Assembly (NCBI GenBank): GCA_046545815.1 | Contig: JBKGZA010000215.1 | Location: 1-5,149, forward strand | Origin: JAGXLC01 sp046545815 | Lineage (GTDB): Bacteria > Bacteroidota > Bacteroidia > Bacteroidales > UBA12077 | Length of the DNA stretch: 5,149 bases | Reading direction: 5' to 3' | Shown here: positions 1 to 5,149 of the stretch, one piece after another | Layout of the letters: each line of letters opens with the position of its first letter | How positions within the stretch are numbered: the stretch's first letter is position 1 | Position numbers and translations under genes: made by a program | The notes under the pieces: generated by a model | The model's input: only the letters and a program-made list of their open reading frames with translations | What the model was told of the DNA's origin: nothing | Databases searched by the model: none

Positions 1-62
1 GGATTTCGGTTTACAGTTTGCAAAAGAATTAAATGAAATCTTATTAAAATGGCAATTTATAA

Positions 63-89
63 TGAAATCCGGCAGCTGCCGGATGATAT
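63..89. repeat. Palindromic repeat, copy 1
   Basis: This is the first copy of a 27-bp direct repeat. It contains the perfect 18-bp palindrome ATCCGGCAGCTGCCGGAT at 67-84. Copy 2 lies at 139-165 and differs at one position (T87 versus C163). The palindrome could form a cruciform or RNA hairpin, or act as a dyad protein-binding site. It is GC-rich within an otherwise AT-rich stretch, as REP-like elements often are. What it does is not known. Confidence 0.85.
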
Positions 90-98
90 CTTTGTAGG

Positions 99-116
99 CC
101 CGGATGTGAATCCGGG
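99..116. repeat. Hairpin between the two palindromes
   Basis: CCCGGAT (99-105) and ATCCGGG (110-116) are exact inverted repeats separated by the 4-base loop GTGA. The hairpin shares the CCGGAT/ATCCGG core with the flanking palindromes, so three CCGGAT-type structures lie within about 95 bp. No T-tract follows on either side, so it is not a convincing intrinsic terminator. Confidence 0.6.
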
Positions 117-138
117 TATCCTAAAATTCACACATAAT

Positions 139-165
139 TGAAATCCGGCAGCTGCCGGATGACAT
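139..165. repeat. Palindromic repeat, copy 2
   Basis: This is the second copy of the 27-bp repeat. It carries the identical 18-bp palindrome at 143-160 and lies 76 bp downstream of copy 1 in the same orientation. The similarity continues upstream as ATAAT in copy 1 and ATAATT in copy 2, so one T is inserted here. That insertion shifts the reading frame between the copies. Confidence 0.85.
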
Positions 166-244
166 AAAAGAGATTGTTTGGAAAAAATTGGGAATGCACC
201 CTGCAGAAGCTGTTTTGGCATCCAGCAAATACCCTGTTTGAACA

Positions 245-292
245 TTAGAATTTGTTTAGAATTTAAAATTTAGAATTTCAGATTTAGGATTT
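245..292. repeat. AT-rich TTAG(A/G)ATTT short repeats
   Basis: The nonamer TTAGAATTT occurs at 245-253, 256-264 and 270-278, and a variant TTAGGATTT at 284-292, giving start-to-start spacings of 11, 14 and 14 bp. The array ends just beyond the 3' end of the sigma factor gene (stop at 298-300). Similar AT-rich TTAGATTT/TTAGAATTT strings are, to my knowledge, common in intergenic DNA of Marinilabiliales-like Bacteroidota. No coding sense or terminator hairpin was seen. Confidence 0.7.
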
Positions 293-297
293 CAAAT

Positions 298-855
298 TTA
301 TTCTTCAGCATCAAGCATTTCTCTTAACTTTTCCAGTGCGATGCCGATCTGATGCTTTACCGTATGAAACGAGATATTCAGTTTTTCTGCAATTTCTTTA
401 TGGGACAGGCCTTTATACCGGCTCATATAAAAAATATCTCGGCATTTGGCCGGAAGTTGTTTGATGCCTTGTTTGATCCTTCCCTCAAGCTCATCGGCAT
501 AAAATTGGGCAAGAAAATTGTCATCGGGGGTGCTGTTGTCTTCCAGGTATTGATGCTCAGTGGGTTTCTGCCGGTGGGAAAAACTTTTAAGATGATCCAG
601 TGATTCGTGATACACCGATTGGAATAAATAAGAGGATAGGCTCTGATCGATGGAGATCTGCTCCCTTTTCTCCCATAACCTTTCAAGAACCCGTAAAACC
701 ACCCCTTCGGCAGTCTGGCTGTCCTTAACATATTTTAAGGCATATAGATAAAGCCTTGTGTAATAGCATTTAAAGACACTCTCGAAAGCAAATTCCTCCC
801 CTTCCCTGATTCGCTCAATCAGCCAGGATTCGTCTATGTTGCCATCATGTGCCAT
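298..855 (-). CDS. ECF sigma-70 factor, Bacteroidota-expanded family
   Basis: This 185-aa protein has the two-domain layout of ECF sigma factors, which direct RNA polymerase to a small set of promoters. Sigma region 2 covers about residues 22-90 (core-binding and -10 recognition, with the RLYLYALKYVKD and LERLWEKRE stretches). A variable acidic linker spans about 91-120. Sigma region 4 covers about 123-178, with the helix-turn-helix KEIAEKLNISFHTVKHQI and the preceding LPAKCRDIFYMSRYKGLS typical of the Bacteroidota group 1 family. ATG 853-855 is the only sensible start, and no Shine-Dalgarno precedes it, which is usual for this phylum. Family members usually precede a FecR-type anti-sigma gene, but none follows within the 297 bp to the window edge. 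In region 2 the usual AEDVVQ(D/E)VF motif reads AEGVVLRVL, so conserved Asp and Gln positions are replaced (G51, L54). Its regulon cannot be read from this window. Confidence 0.93.
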   Translation of the reverse strand: MAHDGNIDESWLIERIREGEEFAFESVFKCYYTRLYLYALKYVKDSQTAEGVVLRVLERLWEKREQISIDQSLSSYLFQSVYHESLDHLKSFSHRQKPTEHQYLEDNSTPDDNFLAQFYADELEGRIKQGIKQLPAKCRDIFYMSRYKGLSHKEIAEKLNISFHTVKHQIGIALEKLREMLDAEE

Positions 856-1215
856 AAATAAGCGGTCAGACTTTTAAAAATCCTACAAGATGGCCATTAT
901 GTTTTATTTCCAAGGAGTCCACATATAACGGCCGCATCTGTTCGTGTTTGCATTTTGAAGCTCATGCCATACGGAAAGCAGGTTTGGGTTTCCATGACAT
1001 GATGGGATAATGGTTCCATATATTTCATCCATTTTTGAATGTGGTAAGATATAAAATTTAAGGAGAAAATACAAAAATTCCCATGAAAAAGCTGATATTT
1101 TAGCACCTATCCGACAGTTGCCAGACATTGCCACAGACGGAGGATGTTACTTTCTCAATATAACTCTGTGCTCCTCTATGAAATACTTTCCTGACGTATT
1201 TTTTTAATTTTTCCT

Positions 1216-1223
1216 TACTTTTG
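1216..1223 (+). promoter_or_regulatory. Promoter -7 box for the S9 peptidase
   Basis: TACTTTTG matches the Bacteroidota -7 consensus TAnnTTTG exactly and ends 35 bp before the ATG, which would give a leader of about 30 nt. The -33 TTTG element is poor: only CCTG at 1190-1193 is nearby, at a long 22-bp spacing. The same octamer serves the 204-aa gene at 4924-4931. A single match could be chance, but its position is right. Confidence 0.5.
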
Positions 1224-1233
1224 GAGTCCAAAA
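1219..1233. promoter_or_regulatory. Operator-like dyad over the peptidase -7 box
   Basis: TTTTGGA (1219-1225) and TCCAAAA (1227-1233) are perfect inverted repeats around the single base G1226. A one-base centre disfavours an RNA hairpin but suits a dimeric DNA-binding protein. The dyad overlaps the TTTTG of the -7 box and the predicted transcription start, a position where binding would block initiation. The repressor role is inference, and no regulator other than the sigma factor is visible. Confidence 0.4.
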
Positions 1234-1258
1234 ACAGAACAAAAATTATACTGAAAAC

Positions 1259-4048
1259 ATGAACCATTTGCAGCGACTTACCATTTTAACATGCATGATA
1301 TGCCTTGGGTTAACTGTTGGTGCCCAGGAAAAGAAGAAACTGACATTCGACGATATCCTTAAATGGAACAGGATCACTGAAAAAAACATTTCCAATGACG
1401 GAAAGCTGGTGGCTTACACACTGGAACCCTGGAAAGGCGACCCGCTACTGAAGCTGGCTGAAAAAGACGGTTCCGGTTTACTTACACAGATAGGCGGAAC
1501 CGATGCGCAGATAACGGAAGATTCCAGATTTGTGATCGCCCGCATCAAACCCCTGGAAGACACCATCCGGGAGCTCAAGCTTAATGATGCCAAAAAGGAG
1601 GACATGCCATCCGATCAGCTTCTGATCTATGATGTGGAAACCGGAAAAAAAGAGATCACAGATAACCTGGTATCCTTTAAGGTGCCGGAAAGATGGAGCG
1701 GCTGGATGGCCTGGCAATCGGAGTCTGAAACCCCAAAGGACACCACAGAGGAAAATGAAACAACCAAAGAGGAATCGGAGGAAAATGGATATACCTTGAA
1801 CATAAAAAAGCTTTCAGGCGAAACAATGCAGTTTCCTTATGTAACCGATTTTCATTTTGCCAAAGAGGAAGAGAAACTGGCCTTCGTTTCCACGGGCGAT
1901 GATGAGGAATTTCAGCCCGGAGTATACCTGTATGACCTCTCATCAGAGAGCAATACCACTGTGATCTCGGGCAATGCAGCGTACAAACAGCTAAGTTTGA
2001 ATGATGACGGCACTCTGCTTGCATTTGTATCGGACAGTACATCTGGCAATAAAGAAAAAGGCTTCTCATTGTATGTATGGGACGGCCAGGGCAAGGCAGA
2101 AGAGGTTGTTCCGGAGGATCACCAAGCCTTTCCCGATAACTGGACCGTCAGCGAGCATGGGGACATCCGCTTTTCAGAGTCGGACAAGCGGATATTTTTC
2201 GGAACGGCCCCCATCCGGCCTGAGAAAGACACCACCAAGCTGGAAGAGGAGACCCCTGTGCTGGATGTCTGGCACTGGAACGAACCCGTTCTGCACAGCC
2301 GCCAGCTAAACAAAAGGGAACAAGATCTGAAAAAAAGCTACCTGGCAGTCCATCACACCGATCAGGACAAGACGGTGCAACTTGAAAAAGAGGAATTTAC
2401 AGGCATCAAGCTGATCAACGACGGCGATGCGGATAAGGTGCTGGCATGGTCGAACCTCCCCTATTCCGTGCGAAAGATGTGGGAAGGCTATCCTTCTCAT
2501 CATGATTTTTATCTGGTGGAAATACAGACCGGAGAGGCCAATATGTTCAAAGAGGAATGCCGGGCTACACCTGATGTATCTCCCGGTGGAAATTATGTTT
2601 ACTGGTATCAGGCGGCGGATACAAGCTGGATCACCTATGATGTGGAATCAGGTAAGAAATTCACCATTACAGAGCCCGGCACCATTCAATGCGCAAATGA
2701 GCTACATGATGTGCCCACCCTGGCCTCACCCTATGGCACTGCCGGCTGGCTAAAAGACGATGATGCACTGCTGGTTTATGACAGGTACGACATCTGGAAA
2801 GTGGATCCCGAAAACGGCAAGGCACCGGTAAACCTCACCAAAAATGGCCGGCAGACCAAAACGAAATACCGCCTGATGGATTACAGGCGCGACGATGAGG
2901 ATGAGAAAGGTCTGGACGGGACAAAAACCTATCATTTGCACGGACACAATGAAACTACCCGAGCCGATGGTTATTATGCGCTGAACCTGAAAAGGCCCGG
3001 TGAACCTGAACAACTGACCGGCGGAAAATATAAGCTGAACAGACCCGTCAAGGCCAAAGACGACGACACCTACCTCTATACGCGGGAAACGTTTGAGCAA
3101 TTTCCCGATTTGCTGATCACGGAAAAATTCGGGAGTTCCACACAGATCAGTAACGCCAACCCGCAGCAGGAAGATTTCAGGTGGGGTACCGCCGAGCTGT
3201 ACAGTTGGACTTCTGCCGACGGAAGAAAGCTGGAAGGGTTGCTGGTGAAACCTGAAGATTACGATCCCGACAAGGAGTATCCGTTGATCGTCAACTTCTA
3301 CGAAAAAAGCTCACAAAACCTTTACAGTCACAGGATACCTGAGCCACACCGCTCAACGGTGGATTATCATTATTATACCAGCAACGGTTATGTCATCTTC
3401 AATCCCGATGTCTATTACAAAACAGGATATCCGGGTGAGGATGCCTTCAACTGTGTAATGCCCGGCGTGACGCAGCTAATCTCCGAAGGTTTCATTGACG
3501 AGGAGCATATTGCAGCTCAGGGACATAGCTGGGGTGGCTACCAGGTGGCTTATCTGGCCACACGTACCAACATGTTTGCCGCGATCGAATCAGGCGCACC
3601 GGTGGTCAACATGTACAGCGCCTACGGGGGTATCCGTGAGGGATCCGGGCTCAACCGTTCCTTCCAGTATGAGCATACCCAGAGCCGTATCGGGAAGTCG
3701 ATATGGGAGGCTCCGCTCCGTTACCTGGAAAACTCCCCCTTGTTCTGGGCGGATAAGATCAACACGCCCATGCTGATCATGCACAACGAAGATGATGGGG
3801 CTGTACCGCAAAGCCAGGGAATCGAGTTTTTCATTGCCATGCGCAGACTGCGGAAGCCTGCATGGCTGCTGGATTATAAAGAAGCCGACCACTGGCCGAC
3901 AAAGGTGCGCGACAAACACGATTTCCAGATTCGCATGGCCCAGTTCTTCAATCATTATCTAAAGGACAAGCCCATGCCCAAATGGATGAAGGAAGGGATC
4001 CCGGCAGTGGATAAAGGAATTGATATGGGATACGAGCTGATAGAATAG
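1259..4048 (+). CDS. Secreted S9-family (prolyl oligopeptidase-like) serine peptidase
   Basis: This 929-aa exported peptidase has an N-terminal signal peptide (about residues 1-22, hydrophobic core LTILTCMICLGL, likely cut V-G-A|Q), so it should act in the periplasm or outside the cell. Residues of about 30-640 look like the beta-propeller that gates S9 enzymes, with blade-like motifs such as SNDGK (45-49), NDDG (248-251) and SPGG (441-444). The alpha/beta-hydrolase catalytic domain spans about 645-915. GHSWGGY (755-761) gives nucleophile Ser757, DGAV (846-849) gives Asp846 and ADHW (876-879) gives His878. Tyr681 in VNFYE sits where the oxyanion-hole Tyr of DPP4-type enzymes lies. Such enzymes cleave short peptides, often near proline, but the exact specificity is not readable. 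It is longer than the usual 650-750 aa and carries an acidic insert at 154-176. The start ATG lies behind an A-rich leader without a Shine-Dalgarno. The gene appears monocistronic. Confidence 0.95.
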   Translation: MNHLQRLTILTCMICLGLTVGAQEKKKLTFDDILKWNRITEKNISNDGKLVAYTLEPWKGDPLLKLAEKDGSGLLTQIGGTDAQITEDSRFVIARIKPLEDTIRELKLNDAKKEDMPSDQLLIYDVETGKKEITDNLVSFKVPERWSGWMAWQSESETPKDTTEENETTKEESEENGYTLNIKKLSGETMQFPYVTDFHFAKEEEKLAFVSTGDDEEFQPGVYLYDLSSESNTTVISGNAAYKQLSLNDDGTLLAFVSDSTSGNKEKGFSLYVWDGQGKAEEVVPEDHQAFPDNWTVSEHGDIRFSESDKRIFFGTAPIRPEKDTTKLEEETPVLDVWHWNEPVLHSRQLNKREQDLKKSYLAVHHTDQDKTVQLEKEEFTGIKLINDGDADKVLAWSNLPYSVRKMWEGYPSHHDFYLVEIQTGEANMFKEECRATPDVSPGGNYVYWYQAADTSWITYDVESGKKFTITEPGTIQCANELHDVPTLASPYGTAGWLKDDDALLVYDRYDIWKVDPENGKAPVNLTKNGRQTKTKYRLMDYRRDDEDEKGLDGTKTYHLHGHNETTRADGYYALNLKRPGEPEQLTGGKYKLNRPVKAKDDDTYLYTRETFEQFPDLLITEKFGSSTQISNANPQQEDFRWGTAELYSWTSADGRKLEGLLVKPEDYDPDKEYPLIVNFYEKSSQNLYSHRIPEPHRSTVDYHYYTSNGYVIFNPDVYYKTGYPGEDAFNCVMPGVTQLISEGFIDEEHIAAQGHSWGGYQVAYLATRTNMFAAIESGAPVVNMYSAYGGIREGSGLNRSFQYEHTQSRIGKSIWEAPLRYLENSPLFWADKINTPMLIMHNEDDGAVPQSQGIEFFIAMRRLRKPAWLLDYKEADHWPTKVRDKHDFQIRMAQFFNHYLKDKPMPKWMKEGIPAVDKGIDMGYELIE

Positions 4049-4203
4049 ATTGGTGATCAGGGCCCTGTCATACTGAAAAGGCATAGCAGCAGCATCACCC
4101 TCCCTGAAGTCAATATTTCCGGATTGCAGCGTTTAAAACTTCTCTTCTTTATGATCTTAAACAACATTAATAGGATTCCAAGAACATAAGAAACTTGAGC
4201 CCT

Positions 4204-4227
4204 AAGGCTATTTGGGGATAGCTCCTT
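4204..4227. other. Stem-loop in the convergent spacer
   Basis: The convergent spacer 4049-4275 can form an imperfect hairpin. AAGG (4204-4207) pairs with CCTT (4224-4227), and CTAT (4208-4211) pairs with ATAG (4218-4221), with a two-base bulge (CT, 4222-4223) and the loop TTGGGG. An alternative stem CTCCTT/AGGGAG at 4222-4236 competes with it. Neither is followed by a T-run on either strand, so intrinsic termination is unproven. The rest of the spacer shows only a 10-bp palindrome, CAGGGCCCTG, at 4058-4067. Confidence 0.25.
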
Positions 4228-4275
4228 GTAAGGGAGATGATAAGAAAGGAAATAATCCGGAGTAAAGCCATATTA

Positions 4276-4890
4276 TCAGAATGCGTCAATTATTTCCGGG
4301 TTCGTTAGTATATTGGCCAGGATGCTTAAGCATTCCTCTAATCCATAGCTCCTTAATTTTTCCGAGATTCTTGACTTAGCTTCCTCCCTGTTCCTTACCT
4401 TTCTAATAAGAGTTTTCAGCTCTTCCCATTGGGCTGAGCTCATCTGATCTTCCATGGTTTTAATAAGTACATCCGTTAATTGCACCTGAGGTTGCTGTTC
4501 TTCCAGTGAAACCTGTTCTTTCTGTGATGGTTGTTCCCCGTGTGAAAGCTGCTGATATACCTTACCGGATGGATCAATTGTTATATCTTCCTTCCCCGGC
4601 AATCCCAGTCTGTTTATTTCATCCAGCATGATACTGAGCAAACGCTTGTAATCTTTTTTTAAATCCTTTAGTTTTTCTCCTTCCTCAGGTATGTTCATCA
4701 TCTTCCTGACCTGATTTTGAATGACCTGTTTCTTATAAATATAGGAAAATCTTTTGTTATAATGCCTTAATAAAACAGAATCCAACTGATCCAGGCTGGA
4801 ATCTATTTCCCGTTTGCTCATATTGTCAATGGTTTCTATTGATTTTTCAAGAAAATCTTTGATGCCCTGAATTTGTCCCTGTGGTCCCAT
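4276..4890 (-). CDS. Hypothetical helical protein with Gln/Glu-rich linker
   Basis: I do not recognise this 204-aa protein. It has no signal peptide or membrane segment, so it is probably cytoplasmic. Residues of about 6-96 are charged and predicted helical, including KKQVIQNQVRKMM and GEKLKDLKKDYKRLLSIML. Residues of about 113-138 form a polar Gln/Glu-rich linker (QQLSHGEQPSQKEQ, EEQQPQVQ). Residues of about 139-204 form a second helical segment with EDQMSSAQWEELKTLIRKV and a C-terminal LSILANILTNPEIIDAF. A longer frame begins at TTG 4924-4926, but that TTG is part of a perfect -7 promoter box, so the transcript should start after it. ATG 4888-4890 is therefore chosen. AAAGGAG lies 23 nt before this ATG, too far to act as a Shine-Dalgarno. 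The gene is convergent with the peptidase and 53 bp downstream of the right-edge repeat frame on the same strand. Confidence 0.75.
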   Translation of the reverse strand: MGPQGQIQGIKDFLEKSIETIDNMSKREIDSSLDQLDSVLLRHYNKRFSYIYKKQVIQNQVRKMMNIPEEGEKLKDLKKDYKRLLSIMLDEINRLGLPGKEDITIDPSGKVYQQLSHGEQPSQKEQVSLEEQQPQVQLTDVLIKTMEDQMSSAQWEELKTLIRKVRNREEAKSRISEKLRSYGLEECLSILANILTNPEIIDAF

Positions 4891-4923
4891 AAAACTTAAG
4901 TTTAATGGTATAACTCCTTTTAC

Positions 4924-4955
4924 CAAAAGTAAAATATTATGAATTAACAGGCAAT
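4924..4955 (-). promoter_or_regulatory. Promoter for the 204-aa hypothetical protein
   Basis: On the minus strand, ATTG (4952-4955) sits 20 bp upstream of TACTTTTG (4924-4931). This matches the Bacteroidota -33 TTTG (3 of 4 bases) and -7 TAnnTTTG (exact) elements at the expected spacing. The -7 box ends 33 bp before ATG 4888-4890, leaving a leader of roughly 25-30 nt. The -33 element falls within the last codons of the right-edge repeat frame, so this gene could be transcribed on its own even if it also lies in an operon. Confidence 0.6.
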
Positions 4956-5149
4956 ACTTTTTATAAATTTTATTAAAACACTCCCTATCTCATCGATGAT
5001 ATTCCCAATTTTATCTAGGTCATTCCCTGTCTCACCGAAGTGACTCCCAATCTTAACTGGGTGACGCCCTACTTTTACCGGTTACACTCCCTGCCTTACC
5101 TGGGCGATGCCCAATGTTACCGGGTAGACTCCCTATCTTAACTGGGTGA
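4944..5149 (-). CDS. C-terminal end of a heptapeptide-repeat protein (partial, apparent frameshift)
   Basis: On the minus strand the 21-bp repeats read as seven-residue units and end at TAA 4944-4946. In order they are HPVKI (partial), GSLPGNI, GHRPGKA, GSVTGKV, GRHPVKI, GSHFGET, GNDLDKI, GNIIDEI, GSVLIKF, then IKSIAC and stop. Each unit starts with GGG-encoded Gly. Position 6 is mostly Lys, Asn or Glu, and position 7 is mostly hydrophobic. The last units turn into an amphipathic, hydrophobic tail. One unit is 22 bp, so the frame is broken near the AAAA run (plus-strand T5073-5076). Removing one A restores GKV and the whole pattern. The N-terminus lies beyond the window. No family is recognised, and location and function are unknown. 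The alternative is a non-coding minisatellite with chance coding sense, but the uninterrupted C-terminal frame and the conserved heptad pattern favour coding. Confidence 0.45.
4982..5149. repeat. 21-bp tandem repeat (minisatellite)
   Basis: CCC triplets mark the repeat at 4983, 5004, 5025, 5046, 5067, 5089, 5110 and 5131. Spacing is 21 bp, except for one 22-bp interval between 5067 and 5089. The plus-strand consensus is about CTCCCAATCTTAACTGGGTGA. Units nearest the window edge are most alike, and they become more diverged toward 4982, as expected at the margin of a tandem array. The array runs off the right edge, so total copy number is unknown. Each unit has a weak internal dyad (CCCA...TGGG). 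Confidence 0.9.

Larger units (their letters stand above)
49..241 (+). pseudogene. Possible small frameshifted gene with a duplicated NEIRQLPDDI motif
   Basis: No family is recognised. An ATG at 49-51 opens a 30-codon frame (MAIYNEIRQLPDDI...) that stops at 139-141. Another frame, starting with GAA at 140, reads EIRQLPDDIKEIVWKK... and runs to a TGA at 239-241, but it has no start codon of its own. Both frames decode the same 27-bp repeat as EIRQLPDDI. Deleting one T at 138/139 would join them into one frame of about 63 codons in which the motif occurs twice, each time preceded by Asn. That is the reason to suspect a broken gene. The downstream part has ordinary protein-like composition. Against this, the region is short, the minus strand is also open over it, and the repeats are perfect palindromes that could be non-coding elements with chance coding sense. 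The reconstruction is inference. Confidence 0.3.
856..1258. other. Divergent intergenic region between sigma factor and peptidase
   Basis: These 403 bp separate two divergently transcribed genes. On the peptidase side there is a perfect TAnnTTTG box at 1216-1223, overlapped by a dyad at 1219-1233. On the sigma side I found no consensus -7 box reading toward the gene. The octamer GGAGTCCA occurs at 914-921, 59 bp upstream of the sigma start, and again at 1223-1230 inside the dyad. Short minus-strand open frames between 897 and 1134 are Cys/Trp-rich, lack ribosome-binding signals and resemble no family I know. I treat the gap as regulatory or non-coding. Confidence 0.6.

Noticed and set aside
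87..94. TATCTTTG, an exact TAnnTTTG box on the plus strand.
   Set aside because: It has no TTTG element about 20 bp upstream and no supported gene starting just after it. A motif with six fixed bases is expected by chance in a window of this size.
2..97. Frame open from the left edge (DFGLQFAKELNEILLKW...), ending at TAG 95-97, as the tail of a gene entering the window.
   Set aside because: It has only 31 codons, runs into the palindromic repeat and overlaps the frame that starts at 49. The first part looks protein-like, but without the upstream sequence it cannot be supported.
57..245. Minus-strand 62-codon frame covering the palindrome region.
   Set aside because: Its composition is Phe, Cys, Ser and Pro-rich as in antisense reads, it has no ribosome-binding signal, and it covers repeats that make better sense on the plus strand or as non-coding DNA.
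1083..1103. Tiny frame MKKLIF after AAGGAG at 1059-1064, like the start of an exported protein.
   Set aside because: It stops after six codons and the purine-rich site is 17-18 bp from the ATG. No continuation is seen in the other frames.
897..1134. Two overlapping minus-strand frames of 69 and 76 codons in the divergent gap.
   Set aside because: They lie between two promoter regions, overlap each other, have Cys/Trp/His-rich sequences resembling no known family, and lack a promoter or ribosome-binding signal.
1285..1305. Possible lipoprotein lipobox at the peptidase Cys12 or Cys15.
   Set aside because: The residue before each Cys is Thr or Ile rather than Gly, Ala or Ser, and the hydrophobic core continues past both. 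The V-G-A|Q site fits ordinary signal peptidase cleavage.
4222..4236. CTCCTT-GTA-AGGGAG hairpin as a terminator for the peptidase gene.
   Set aside because: It is not followed by a T-run, needs a G-U pair, and lies about 175 bp after the stop codon.

Overview
The window looks like a chromosomal segment of a Bacteroidota bacterium, probably of the Bacteroidales/Marinilabiliales type. This is inferred from four things: an ECF sigma factor of the Bacteroidota-expanded group, a secreted S9 peptidase with a signal peptide ending in 'VGAQ', TAnnTTTG-type -7 promoter boxes without useful Shine-Dalgarno sequences, and AT-rich TTAGAATTT intergenic repeats. No mobile element, RNA gene or CRISPR array was recognised.

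Layout. Positions 1-297 hold no intact gene. They contain two copies of a perfect 18-bp palindrome 76 bp apart, a small hairpin between them, a possible frameshifted mini-gene that uses the palindrome as coding sequence, and four TTAG(A/G)ATTT repeats. A 185-aa ECF sigma factor follows on the minus strand (298-855). A 403-bp gap (856-1258) separates it from a divergent gene for a 929-aa periplasmic S9-family serine peptidase (1259-4048, +). The peptidase has a perfect -7 box overlapped by a 15-bp dyad. A convergent spacer (4049-4275) then leads to an unrecognised helical 204-aa protein on the minus strand (4276-4890), whose promoter indicates an internal ATG start rather than the upstream TTG. 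At the right edge a 21-bp minisatellite can be read on the minus strand as the C-terminal end of a heptapeptide-repeat protein, interrupted by one extra base.

How the genes may work together. The sigma factor and peptidase are divergent neighbours. The sigma factor could control the peptidase or loci elsewhere, but the peptidase promoter looks like a housekeeping promoter, so this link is not shown. No FecR anti-sigma gene follows the sigma factor in this window. The 204-aa protein and the repeat protein lie head to tail on the same strand, 53 bp apart, and may share transcripts.

The most unusual content is at the two edges. The left edge has the palindrome pair with duplicated coding sense, and the right edge has the glycine-phased heptapeptide minisatellite. 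Each shows one apparent single-base frame disruption. These could be real decay, phase variation or assembly error.
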